Origin: Geminicoccaceae bacterium
GTDB taxonomy: Bacteria; Pseudomonadota; Alphaproteobacteria; Geminicoccales; Geminicoccaceae
Assembly: GCA_020638465.1 (NCBI GenBank)
Contig: JACKIM010000002.1
Location: forward strand, 1,116,001-1,180,000
Direction of reading: 5' to 3'
DNA: 64,000 bases
A model generated the notes under the pieces. That model was not told where the DNA came from, searched no databases, and saw nothing but the letters and a program-made list of their open reading frames with translations. The position numbers and the translations under genes are program-made. The stretch's first letter is position 1. Each line of letters starts with the position of its first letter. Shown piece by piece: positions 35,917 through 44,480 of this stretch.

Positions 35917-37224
35917 ATGAGCACGAGCGCAGAGGTGATTCCCTTGGTCAAGACCCAAGCCGCCAATATCGACGAAATGCCGAAGGGCAAGGATCTGTAC
36001 GAGATCGGCGAGATTCCGCCACTCGGGCACGTGCCGGCCAGCATGTATGCCTGGACCATTCGCAAGGAGCGGCATGGCGAGCCTATTACCGCAATGCAGC
36101 AGGAAGTCGTTCCAACACCTCAGCCGGGCGACGATGAAGTGTTGGTGCTGGTCATGGCCGCCGGTGTTAACTACAATGGCGTCTGGGCGGCACTCGGCAT
36201 CCCGCTGTCGCCGCTCGACCTGCACAGGCAGCCCTATCACATCGCCGGTTCCGACGCCGCCGGCGTGGTCTGGGCGGTCGGTTCCAAGGTCAAGCGCTGG
36301 AAGGTCGGTGACGAAGTCGTCATCCATTGCAACCAGGACGATGGCGACGACGAGGAATGCAACGGCGGCGATCCGATGAACTCCGCCAGCCAGCGCATCT
36401 GGGGCTACGAGACGACCGATGGCAGTTTTGCCCAGTTCTGCCGGGTCCAGAGCCGCCAGCTCATGCCGCGCCCGCAACACCTCACCTGGGAAGAAGCCGG
36501 CTGCTATACCCTGGTGCTGGCCACGGCCTACCGCATGCTCTTCGGTCACCAGCCGCATACCCTCAAGCCGGGCGACAACGTGCTGGTCTGGGGCGGCGCC
36601 GGCGGTCTCGGTTCCATGGCGATCCAGATGATCGCCGCTTCGGGAGCCAACGCCATCGCCGTGATCTCCGAGGAGGACAAGCGCGATTTCGTCCTCTCGC
36701 TGGGAGCCAGGGCCGCTATCAACCGCAAGGACTTCAACTGCTGGGGCGAAATGCCGGATCCGATGGACCAGGAAGCCTATGGCAGCTGGCTCAAGGAAGC
36801 GCGCAAGTTCGGCAAGGCCATCTGGGACATCACCGGCAAGGGGAACGATGTCGACATGGTGTTCGAACATCCCGGTGCCGCGACATTCCCCGTCTCGGCA
36901 CTGGTGGTCAAGCGCGGCGGCATGGTCGTGATCTGCGCAGGCACCACGGGCTACAAGCTCACCGTCGACGCCCGTTACATGTGGATGCGGCAAAAGCGCA
37001 TGCAGGGCAGTCATTTCGCCAATCTGAAGCAGGCATCCGCCGCCAATCGTTTCGTCCTCAACCGACAGGTCGATCCGTGCATGTCGGAAGTGTTCGCATG
37101 GGAGGACATCCCGCGCGCGCATCAGAAGATGCGCAAGAACGAGCACAAGCCCGGCAACATGGCGGTACTGGTCTCCGCGCGCAGGCCCGGCATGCGCACA
37201 CTCGACGAAGCGATGGAGGGCTGA
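35917..37224 (+). CDS. ccr: Crotonyl-CoA carboxylase/reductase
   Basis: Reductively carboxylates crotonyl-CoA to (2S)-ethylmalonyl-CoA, the defining step of the ethylmalonyl-CoA pathway. From ATG 35917 (AGGAG six bases upstream) it has 435 residues, the usual family length. It shows the MDR fold with the NADPH loop VWGGAGGLGSMAIQM and Ccr-type segments NYNGVWAALGIP, GYETTDGSFAQF and MQGSHFANLKQA. The same frame is open upstream to 35626 and encodes an HTH domain, so a 532-residue fusion is possible. mcd follows after 3 bases. Confidence 0.95.
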   Translation: MSTSAEVIPLVKTQAANIDEMPKGKDLYEIGEIPPLGHVPASMYAWTIRKERHGEPITAMQQEVVPTPQPGDDEVLVLVMAAGVNYNGVWAALGIPLSPLDLHRQPYHIAGSDAAGVVWAVGSKVKRWKVGDEVVIHCNQDDGDDEECNGGDPMNSASQRIWGYETTDGSFAQFCRVQSRQLMPRPQHLTWEEAGCYTLVLATAYRMLFGHQPHTLKPGDNVLVWGGAGGLGSMAIQMIAASGANAIAVISEEDKRDFVLSLGARAAINRKDFNCWGEMPDPMDQEAYGSWLKEARKFGKAIWDITGKGNDVDMVFEHPGAATFPVSALVVKRGGMVVICAGTTGYKLTVDARYMWMRQKRMQGSHFANLKQASAANRFVLNRQVDPCMSEVFAWEDIPRAHQKMRKNEHKPGNMAVLVSARRPGMRTLDEAMEG

Positions 37225-37227
37225 ACC

Positions 37228-38913
37228 ATGGCCAGCGCCCTGGTCGAGCCCCTTGATCGAGAGATTGGATCCGGCGACCTTACCCCCTGCCTCGACCAGG
37301 CGCTGGCGGCGGCCGAAAGGCTGCGAGATGCCGCCATCGCTGCCGTCCGTCCACGGGTCAGCCTGGATGGCAGGATTTCTTCCGAGCTGCTGGATCGCGA
37401 ACAGCACGCCGCCCATGGTGTGGCGTGGATCGAAGTCTATGTCGAAGGTCTTCGGCAGATGCTGGCCTGGTCGCGCGAACTGGCCGAACGCGGCCGCCTT
37501 CGCGAACTCGAATGCCTGATGCGTGACTGGGCCTTCGCCGAATATCTCGCGCGGCTCGAAGGCGGCATTGCGATGAGCCAGGTGGAATATGTCCGCCCGG
37601 CCGATCTTGGCATGGCCGATGCCGACATCGCGGAATTTTCACGTCATCCGTCCGTGCGCACCCTCATTCGCGAAGGCGGATCGGCGGAACGCCGCGCACG
37701 CCTGGCCAGCCTGATGAGCGAAGGAGATACGGGCGATCACGGCCTGGGCGACGAAACGCTCGAACTGGTGCAGGACCAGTTCCGGCGCTTCGCCGCCGAG
37801 AAGGTGACGCCCTTTGCTCAGGGCTGGCATGATCGCGATGAACTCATCCCGATGTCGATCATCGAGGAACTGGCGGGACTCGGCGTTTTCGGCCTCACTC
37901 TGCCGGAAGAGCATGGCGGCCTCGGAATGGGCAAGGAGGCCATGTGCATTGTCACCGAAGAACTGTCCCGTGGCTATATCGGTGTCGGTTCGCTTTCCAC
38001 CCGTTCCGAAATCGCCGGCGAGCTGATTCGACTGGGGGGCACCGATGCACAGAAGGAGGAGTTCCTCCCCCGGATTGCATCCGGCGAGATCATCCCGACA
38101 GCCGTATTCACCGAGCCCGACACAGGCTCCGATCTTGCACACCTCAAGACCCGCGCCGAATGTCTGAACGGTCACTGGCGGATCACCGGGGCGAAGAACT
38201 GGATCACTCACGCCGCACGGGCCGACATGATGACCGTGCTCTGTCGCACGATTCCCGACGAGAAGGGATACAGGGGACTGTCCATGCTGCTGGCGCGCAA
38301 GCCACGCGGCACCGAACACGATGCATTTCCTGTCGATGGGCTCGATGGCAGCGAGATCGGCGTTCTCGGCTATCGCGGCATGAAGGAATATGCGCTGTCG
38401 TTCGACGGTTTCGAGGTCCCGGAAGAGAACCTGCTGGGTGGCGTGCAGGGACAGGGCTTCAAGCAGCTGATGGCAACCTTCGAGAGCGCGCGCATCCAGA
38501 CGGCAGCGCGTGCTGTTGGCGTCGCATCCTGCGCATTCGATCTCGGCCTGGCCTATGCCCATGACCGCCGGCAATTCGGCCGGGAGCTTTTCTCCTTCCC
38601 TCGCGTCGCACAGAAGCTCGCATGGATGGCCACCGAGACCATGATCGCCCGGCAGCTTACTCTCCATGCCGCAAGGCAGAAAGACGGCGACCGTCGCTGC
38701 GATCTGGAGGCGGGCCTTGCCAAGCTGCTTGGAGCGCAGGTCGCTTTCGCGGCAGCCGACAATGCCCTGCAGATCCATGGCGGCAACGGCTATGCCCAGG
38801 AATATCCCATAAGCCGGGTCCTGTGCGATGCCCGCATCCTGAACATCTTCGAGGGTGCGGCCGAAATCCAGGCCCAGGTCATCGCCCGCCGCCTCCTGTC
38901 CGGCGCCAACTGA
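37228..38913 (+). CDS. mcd: (2S)-methylsuccinyl-CoA dehydrogenase
   Basis: Acyl-CoA dehydrogenase of 561 residues, with the roughly 150-residue N-terminal extension typical of Mcd and a flavin-dependent ACAD core from about residue 165. Core motifs are FTEPDTGSDLAHLKTRA (FAD/substrate loop), NWITHAARADMM, and the C-terminal IHGGNGYAQEYPISRVLCDA with EGAAEIQ. It oxidises methylsuccinyl-CoA to mesaconyl-CoA, downstream of Ccr and Ecm, both encoded next to it. It starts 3 bases after the ccr stop. Confidence 0.92.
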   Translation: MASALVEPLDREIGSGDLTPCLDQALAAAERLRDAAIAAVRPRVSLDGRISSELLDREQHAAHGVAWIEVYVEGLRQMLAWSRELAERGRLRELECLMRDWAFAEYLARLEGGIAMSQVEYVRPADLGMADADIAEFSRHPSVRTLIREGGSAERRARLASLMSEGDTGDHGLGDETLELVQDQFRRFAAEKVTPFAQGWHDRDELIPMSIIEELAGLGVFGLTLPEEHGGLGMGKEAMCIVTEELSRGYIGVGSLSTRSEIAGELIRLGGTDAQKEEFLPRIASGEIIPTAVFTEPDTGSDLAHLKTRAECLNGHWRITGAKNWITHAARADMMTVLCRTIPDEKGYRGLSMLLARKPRGTEHDAFPVDGLDGSEIGVLGYRGMKEYALSFDGFEVPEENLLGGVQGQGFKQLMATFESARIQTAARAVGVASCAFDLGLAYAHDRRQFGRELFSFPRVAQKLAWMATETMIARQLTLHAARQKDGDRRCDLEAGLAKLLGAQVAFAAADNALQIHGGNGYAQEYPISRVLCDARILNIFEGAAEIQAQVIARRLLSGAN

Positions 38914-39003
38914 CCGCCCGGCTTCACCTGTCCGTACCCACTTATCCGTTCGAATGGTCCTGCATCAACGACCGGAAAGTGCGACGGAACAAAGGGATCG
39001 ATC

Positions 39004-39035
39004 CGGCATTCCGATTTCACGAAATCGGAATGCCG
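39004..39035. terminator. Long perfect hairpin between mcd and the GspC-like gene
   Basis: 15-bp inverted repeat CGGCATTCCGATTTC / GAAATCGGAATGCCG with only two bases (AC) between the arms, 90 bases after the mcd stop and 46 bases before the end of the convergent GspC-like gene. Well placed as a two-way terminator. No long T-run on either side. Confidence 0.55.
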
Positions 39036-39080
39036 TTGGGTCCGGGGACAGAGGACGCCATATCGGGCAAGGCGATTGAC

Positions 39081-39749
39081 CTACCCGCCTATGGCGTTGT
39101 CCTGCCCAAGTGTATTGTAAGTTTCCATCGAATTGCAGAAATCGCCCGTTTCGCCCGGGATGCAGTCCCTGTTCGAGAAGAGATGAACCACATCGTCGGG
39201 ATTTCCCAGTCGGGGGAAGGTCAAGCGCTTGTGAACGGCTCCATTCCTCGAAACGATCTCGATGGCCGTGTCGTGAATGGCCGTGACCTGCCACCCTTCC
39301 ACGACCGCCCCGGCTTCGACGGTTTCGATTTGCCGTTTTCCCGTACGGTTCAACATCGCCAATTGATGTCCATCCCGCATCAGCGTCCCCACGAGCTCGA
39401 TGCCGCTGGACGGAACGGCAGGCGGACGGATCGCCATCAACCGGGGACGCCCGGGCTGGCTCCCGGCTGCCGCTTCATCCCGGGCATGACGCGTGGGAGT
39501 GAAGAGCGGTCGGTCGACCATGGCCTGGTAGGAAACCAGGTCACCGGACATTGTCCTTCGTACGCGGGCAAGCTGATCGGTCCTTGCAGTTTCCACGGGT
39601 AGGGAAGTCTGGCGAATCGCGATAGCCTTCGGACTTGCACTTTCGACAGACGTCAGCAGATCGAGACTCAACAGCGAACCGATGACGAGCGGACCTGCCA
39701 GTGCCACCACCCGTGATACGGGGTGCCATTCCTGAAGCAATTTCAACAT
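39081..39749 (-). CDS. GspC/PulC-like inner-membrane protein
   Basis: A 222-residue protein from ATG 39749 (a longer frame upstream is unsupported). One N-terminal transmembrane helix (about residues 10-30) is followed by a disordered linker and a C-terminal domain of about 90 residues: GIELVGTLMRDGHQLAMLN, VVEGWQVTAIHDTAIEIVSR. This resembles the homology-region domain of type II secretion GspC/PulC. No other secretion genes are in the window, so the role is uncertain. Confidence 0.65.
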   Translation of the reverse strand: MLKLLQEWHPVSRVVALAGPLVIGSLLSLDLLTSVESASPKAIAIRQTSLPVETARTDQLARVRRTMSGDLVSYQAMVDRPLFTPTRHARDEAAAGSQPGRPRLMAIRPPAVPSSGIELVGTLMRDGHQLAMLNRTGKRQIETVEAGAVVEGWQVTAIHDTAIEIVSRNGAVHKRLTFPRLGNPDDVVHLFSNRDCIPGETGDFCNSMETYNTLGQDNAIGG

Positions 39750-40089
39750 GATCCACCACGCGCCCCGCCAGGGTTCCTGACCAGGCCGCAACCGGGAATG
39801 TTGCAGCCGACGTCGATATCCAATGAAAGGCGGGCATGACCCGCCGTAGGGCGTCGCGGCCAAAGGGCCGCAAGGTCGCCTTGCGTCCAGCGATGACATG
39901 CCATGAAAGGCGATGCAGCCGACTTCCTCGACAGGTTTGTTGTCATGTCGTTTCTCGTTTCCTCACCATCGTTCGGCACATTTACGGCTCGTGACGGTCG
40001 TTCATAAGGAGAAACAACTATATCATGAAAACCTTAACAGCTGCTGAAGGAAGCGGCAGTTCGCCGGGTGGACGAAGCGGCGATCACAT
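39750..40089. other. Intergenic region between two minus-strand genes
   Basis: 340 bases that should contain the promoter of the GspC-like gene. A plus-strand AAGGAG (40006-40011) precedes a 41-codon ORF, ATG 40025 to TAG 40150, but the spacing is long and the ORF runs antisense into the neighbouring gene. I do not call it. The region 39955-40045 is markedly AT-rich. Confidence 0.4.
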
Positions 40090-40635
40090 CTACGCGAGGA
40101 AACCTGTGTCATCGGATGACTTGCTGCCCGTCGATGTTCCACGCCAGTAGCGGGTCGACAGCAGCTTTCGATCGGTCTCGATCATGTCGGCGATTTCCCT
40201 CAAACGGCAGGCTGCTTCTTTCGGCAACGTATCCGCCTTGATCAATACCCGCATACCGGGTTCTTCACCATCGGCCGTCTCGACCTCGATGGGGGGATTG
40301 CGGTGGTTGTACAGTGCATCGCCCGATGTCCGAAAGCAGATCACCGTCGCCGCGGGCGGCAAATCTCCCATGGCCGATTGTTCCGGCGCGTCACCGGTTT
40401 CCACCGAGCGAACGACTCCAGACAGGGAAAGCAACTGACGTTGCGGGCGCGGCAGTGCATTGAACAGGTCCCGGGCATGGCGCAAGGACTTGAGATCGCG
40501 TCTCGAGAGCGCCCGTCTGAGCGCATGATACAGTATCGACTGCCGCCCGAGCTGCTCCTCGACACCTTGCGCGATGTCCTCGAGAAAGCAACCGAGACCG
40601 CGCCCCTCGCCCTCGTAGCGTTCCTGATCCATCAC
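40090..40635 (-). CDS. Hypothetical protein, 181 residues
   Basis: A soluble, charged protein of 181 residues without signal peptide or membrane helix, starting at ATG 40635 or 40632. The N-terminal third looks helical (EEQLGRQSILYHALRRALSR). The middle has TVICFRTSGDALYNHRNPPI. I recognise no family. Codon use resembles neighbouring genes, so it is probably real. It stands alone between the GspC-like gene and the M20 amidohydrolase. Confidence 0.65.
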   Translation of the reverse strand: MMDQERYEGEGRGLGCFLEDIAQGVEEQLGRQSILYHALRRALSRRDLKSLRHARDLFNALPRPQRQLLSLSGVVRSVETGDAPEQSAMGDLPPAATVICFRTSGDALYNHRNPPIEVETADGEEPGMRVLIKADTLPKEAACRLREIADMIETDRKLLSTRYWRGTSTGSKSSDDTGFLA

Positions 40636-40782
40636 CTGTCACCCTGTCGAATGTCGATACCTGTTTCGCTTCCTCGAAGTATTCGCATTTTCCAGCACCG
40701 TTCAACATCCCACCGTGGACCCCGTGCATCCCATTTGGTGCCCAATGGAATGCTTTGGATAACAAAAGGTTAACAATAATCC

Positions 40783-41952
40783 TTAAGCTGCCATGAGACG
40801 TTCGACCAACCGGACCCAATAGCTTGCGCCGATAGGCAAGACTTCGTCATTGAAATCGAAATGCGGGCTATGCAGGGACTTGCCCTGTTCGGCTCCACCG
40901 GTTCCCAACCAGATGTAGCTTCCGGGCTTTTCCTCAAGCATGAAGGCGAAATCCTCTGCTCCCATCACCGGATGCGGATTGCGCTGCACCTTGTCCTCTC
41001 CCACGATCTCGGCAGCGCTGTCGGCGGCAAAATCCGATTCACGTTCATGATTGACCATCGGCGGATAACCCCGACGATAGAAGATATCGCACTCGACACC
41101 CATCGTCGCGGCGATACCGCCTGCAATCTCGCGCAGCCGTTTCTCGCAGAAATCACGGGTCCCGGCGTTGAACGTCCGCACCGTTCCGCCCAGCAGGGCC
41201 GTTTCGGGTATGACGTTGAAGGTGTCGCCGGCGACAAACTGGGTGACCGAGACGACCGCGTTGTCGATCGGGTCGATCTGGCGCGAAACGATCGTCTGCA
41301 ACGCCTGGACGATGGCGGCACCGGCGACCACGGGATCGTGCGATGCCTGGGGCATGGCGGCATGGCTGCCCTTGCCCGAGAGCGTGAGGCGGAATTCGTC
41401 GGACGCGGCCATGGCCGGCCCCTTGCACATTCCGAATACACCCACGGGCATGCTCGGCCAGTTGTGCAGTCCGAAAACGGCTTCGGCCGGAAAGCGCTCG
41501 AACAGGCCGTCATCGATCATCGCCTTCGCTCCGGCGCGACCTTCCTCGGCGGGCTGGAAGTAAAGGTAGACCGTACCGTTGAAATTCCGGGTCTCCGCCA
41601 GATAGCGGGCTGCCCCCAGCAGCATGGTGGTATGGCCATCATGACCGCAGGCATGCATTTTGCCCGGATTTTTCGAAGCGTGCGGCACCCCTGTCGCTTC
41701 CTGGATCGGCAACGCGTCCATGTCCGCGCGCAAGCCGACGCGCCGCTGCCCGTCGCCTCCACGGATCACGCCAACGACGCCTGTCCTGCCCACCCCCTCG
41801 TGAATCTCGTCAACACCGAAATCCTGGAGTTTCCCGCTGACGAAAGCCGAGGTCATCACTTCCTCGTAGCCGAGTTCCGGGTTTGCATGCAGGTGCCGGC
41901 GCCATGCCGTCATGTCATCATGGAATTCGGCAACACGATTGACGATGGGCAC
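40783..41952 (-). CDS. M20-family amidohydrolase (hippurate/N-acyl amino acid hydrolase type)
   Basis: Metal-dependent amidohydrolase of 389 residues related to HipO and N-acyl-L-amino-acid amidohydrolases. Metal ligands lie in LRADMDALPI, MHACGHDGHTTMLLGAARY and FQPAEEGRAGAKAM. A dimerisation domain (about residues 185-300) interrupts the catalytic domain, and the C-terminal NPHPVMGAEDFAFML supplies the last ligand region. It is cytosolic and removes acyl groups from amino acids; the exact substrate is unknown. An IS200-type element lies upstream of it. Confidence 0.92.
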   Translation of the reverse strand: MPIVNRVAEFHDDMTAWRRHLHANPELGYEEVMTSAFVSGKLQDFGVDEIHEGVGRTGVVGVIRGGDGQRRVGLRADMDALPIQEATGVPHASKNPGKMHACGHDGHTTMLLGAARYLAETRNFNGTVYLYFQPAEEGRAGAKAMIDDGLFERFPAEAVFGLHNWPSMPVGVFGMCKGPAMAASDEFRLTLSGKGSHAAMPQASHDPVVAGAAIVQALQTIVSRQIDPIDNAVVSVTQFVAGDTFNVIPETALLGGTVRTFNAGTRDFCEKRLREIAGGIAATMGVECDIFYRRGYPPMVNHERESDFAADSAAEIVGEDKVQRNPHPVMGAEDFAFMLEEKPGSYIWLGTGGAEQGKSLHSPHFDFNDEVLPIGASYWVRLVERLMAA

Positions 41953-42117
41953 GGCAATTCTCCATTCCCCGGGAACCTCGTCCGCAGGTTAAAACGACAT
42001 TCACCGGTTTGTCATGGTTCTTTTCCCGGCGGGCGATGGCCTGGAACCGGAACGAATGATCCCGCAGACCGCCGCCGGAGCTTCGGGCCCGACCGCTATC
42101 GCTAGCGTTTCCCGAGT

Positions 42118-42765
42118 AAATATCCCCCGGCAGAGCCGGGGGCTTTGGTTGAGAGCCGCTCAAAGCGGCGGTTTGCGGCGCTGCGCGGCCGCAATCTGTT
42201 CGCCGCCTGAAGGCGGCATGTTCAGGGTAACAGCGCGAGTTGATCGAGCCGGCGATCTTCCTTCTCCTGATTGCGAATGTAGTCGCGGATGACCGTTTCG
42301 TCTCGCCCGACCGTGCTGACAAAATATCCTCTTGCCCAGAAATGTTGGCCAACGAAATTGCGTCGGCGTTCGCCATAAACACGGGCTAAGTGAATGGCGC
42401 TCTTCCCTTTGATGAAGCCGACGACATTGGAGACAGCATATTTGGGGGGAATGGCGAGCATCATGTGGACGTGATCCGGTAGCAGATGACCTTCTATGAC
42501 CTTGCTCTCCTTTTGTTTGGCTAGCTGTCGAAAAACCGCGCCGAGATGTGGGCGCAGGCCTGTATACAGCGTCTTGCGTCGGCATTTCGGGATAAAGACG
42601 ACATGATATTTGCAGTCCCAAACGCTGTGACTTAGGCTCTGATACGTGTCCATCGCTGACGTTCCTTCCGTATGCGTGGTGGCAAACGAAAGAAACCCGG
42701 CGATGGACTGCCGGAAACGTCAAACTCGGGCTGCCGCCCCGGCATAGCCGGGGGATCTCCTATTT
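42118..42765 (-). mobile_element. IS200/IS605-family insertion sequence (tnpA only)
   Basis: About 650 bases with one transposase gene and matching subterminal hairpins: CCCCCGG-CAGAG-CCGGGGG (42124-42142) and CCCCGG-CATAG-CCGGGG (42737-42753). The repeated hairpin arms and lack of ordinary terminal inverted repeats or target duplications fit IS200-type single-strand transposition. A further hairpin GCCGCC-TGAA-GGCGGC (42202-42217) follows the transposase stop. Exact ends are estimates. Confidence 0.75.
42222..42653 (-). CDS. tnpA: IS200/IS605-family transposase TnpA (Y1/HUH type)
   Basis: Y1 transposase of 143 residues, full family length. The metal-binding HUH motif is HVHMMLAIP (residues about 61-69) and the nucleophilic tyrosine lies in the final helix, RDYIRNQEKED. 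The N-terminal SLSHSVWDCKYHVVFIPKCR is typical. All catalytic residues are intact, so it could be active. No TnpB or OMEGA RNA partner is present. Confidence 0.93.
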   Translation of the reverse strand: MDTYQSLSHSVWDCKYHVVFIPKCRRKTLYTGLRPHLGAVFRQLAKQKESKVIEGHLLPDHVHMMLAIPPKYAVSNVVGFIKGKSAIHLARVYGERRRNFVGQHFWARGYFVSTVGRDETVIRDYIRNQEKEDRRLDQLALLP

Positions 42766-42854
42766 TAGTTTAGGTGAAATCGGAAAACTGGCTCTATCTG
42801 TTTGTTTCGACGCATTTCCTGATCGTTCAGGCTATTCCGCCTGAACGGGAAAAG

Positions 42855-43061
42855 CTAACGGCGGAGACCCGAAGACACGTCCGCCTGCGCCCTGCTGCGA
42901 ACATAGTCGAGCTTGGCCCGCGCCAGACGGGCGATCGCGGCCCTGCTGCATTGCGCGGGAACCTGGAAGCTTATCTCCAGCGCATCATGCGGATCGACCG
43001 CTGTCACCTTGAGAATTCCAGCAAATCGTCGTAGTTCGATGAGGATCTGATCGTCGCTCAT
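42855..43061 (-). CDS. Small conserved hypothetical protein
   Basis: A 68-residue protein from ATG 43061 (MSDDQILIELRRFAGILKVT). The start ILIELRR...KVTAVDPHDALEI and a C-terminal RLARAKLDYV resemble a family of about 60-80-residue alphaproteobacterial proteins of unknown role. It is divergent from the RND efflux genes across a spacer of about 200 bases. Confidence 0.65.
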   Translation of the reverse strand: MSDDQILIELRRFAGILKVTAVDPHDALEISFQVPAQCSRAAIARLARAKLDYVRSRAQADVSSGLRR

Positions 43062-43154
43062 GTCCGTACCGGCTCCTGTTCCGAGGGTCAGGCGGCATTT
43101 CACTTGGTCGCCACATCGTCGGACGGATGCAAGACTAGGAGCGAAATCATGAAA

Positions 43155-43164
43155 CTAACGTTAG
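43155..43164. promoter_or_regulatory. Palindrome CTAACGTTAG upstream of the efflux genes
   Basis: Perfect 10-bp palindrome about 100 bases before the adaptor-protein ATG at 43266, in a locally AT-richer stretch. A plausible operator half-site pair for a local repressor. No regulator gene is adjacent. Confidence 0.3.
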
Positions 43165-43265
43165 CGGGCTGCTCGAAGCCGGTATGGTCGACATCCGTTC
43201 GCTGGTGCCCTAAATCAACCGGATTGAAAACCGGAATCGCGTCGCAGGTTCGGAGTCCACGCCAC

Positions 43266-44477
43266 ATGAAGTCAGTCTGTAATACCCCATGGATCGCGGG
43301 CGTGCTCGTCCTGGCAATCTCGGGGCTGAACGCGCATGCTGTCATGGCCCAGGCGCCCGCAGCGCCCGTCGTGGTCGACGCCGTGCGACTCGAGCAGCTC
43401 ACGGAAACCATCTCGGTACTGGGACGGGTCGTGGCCACGCGCGAAGGTTATGTCGCGGCACGGGTATCGGCTCCGGTTGCGACCGCCCGTGCCCAGGTCG
43501 GGGATCGGGTCGAGGCGGGCGATATCCTGATACAACTCGATACAGCGAGACTGGAGCTCGATCGGGCGTTGGCCGAAGCAGAGCTGCATGCGGCCAATGC
43601 CGAGCACAACACGATCCTCAGGGAAATCGACCTGCTGAAACAGGAGCTGGATCGACTGGAGAAACTGCGCGGATCGGCAGCATTCTCCCGCGCCCGCCTC
43701 GATGACAAGGTGACCGAAATCGCCGCCGCTGCCAGCAGGGCGGAAGCGGCCAGCGCCCGCCTCGAACGCTCTCGGGTCAACCTTCGCTACCGGGCGACGG
43801 ACGTTGCCGACGCCGCCATTCGAGCGCCCTACAAGGGGGTTGTGGTCGAACGCAAGGTCAGTGCCGGTGCCTATGTCCGGGTAGGCGATCCCGTGGTCAT
43901 GATGGTCGATGCCGGGAGCATCGAGATCGAAGCCGACGTCCCGGCCCAGCGTCTGCGCGGGATCCAGCCGGGCGGAACCATGGAACTGGAGATCGGCGAT
44001 CAGACCTATGAGGCGCGGCTGCGGGCCATCGTTCCCATGGAAAATCCGATGACCCGCACCCGTGCCGTGCGTTTCGAGCCTGTCGATCCTCCGGATGACG
44101 CCGTGAGCGCGATCGGCCAGAGCGTGACCATCGACCTGCCGATCGGCGCTCCGCGCGACGCCTTGACCGTCTCCAAGGATGCGGTGACGCCGATGCAGGG
44201 TGCGCGCATGGTCTTCCGTGTCACCAAGGAAAATGTCGTCGAGCCCGTGCCGGTGATCCTGGGTGCCGCATTGGGCAGTCGCTTCGAGGTCGTCAGCGGT
44301 CTGACCGATGGCGATCTGGTCGTCACCAAGGGCAACGAGCGGCTGCGTCCGGGGCAGGAGGTGCAGTTCGAGCCGCCGGCAGGCGAAACCGGCCGGACCG
44401 ATACCGTCGCCCCCTCCGGGGAAACGACCGAAGCGGATGCTTCGGTCCCGGCCAACCCGACCGCCGGAAAGCCCTGA
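43266..44477 (+). CDS. RND efflux periplasmic adaptor (membrane fusion protein)
   Basis: HlyD/AcrA-type adaptor, 403 residues from ATG 43266; the frame is open further upstream but without similarity. A signal peptide (WIAGVLVLAISGLNAHAVMA) is followed by a biotinyl-lipoyl-like domain split around a short coiled-coil hairpin (about residues 95-170). Then come beta-barrel and membrane-proximal domains (IRAPYKGVVVERKVSAGAYV, GDLVVTKGNERLRPGQEV). It pairs with the RND pump gene 3 bases downstream. No outer-membrane channel gene is present, so one encoded elsewhere must be used. Confidence 0.9.
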   Translation: MKSVCNTPWIAGVLVLAISGLNAHAVMAQAPAAPVVVDAVRLEQLTETISVLGRVVATREGYVAARVSAPVATARAQVGDRVEAGDILIQLDTARLELDRALAEAELHAANAEHNTILREIDLLKQELDRLEKLRGSAAFSRARLDDKVTEIAAAASRAEAASARLERSRVNLRYRATDVADAAIRAPYKGVVVERKVSAGAYVRVGDPVVMMVDAGSIEIEADVPAQRLRGIQPGGTMELEIGDQTYEARLRAIVPMENPMTRTRAVRFEPVDPPDDAVSAIGQSVTIDLPIGAPRDALTVSKDAVTPMQGARMVFRVTKENVVEPVPVILGAALGSRFEVVSGLTDGDLVVTKGNERLRPGQEVQFEPPAGETGRTDTVAPSGETTEADASVPANPTAGKP

Positions 44478-44480
44478 GAC

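Noticed and set aside
40025..40150. 41-codon plus-strand ORF after an AAGGAG sequence
   Set aside because: Spacing to the ATG is 13 bases, the ORF runs antisense into a better-supported gene, and no family is recognised.
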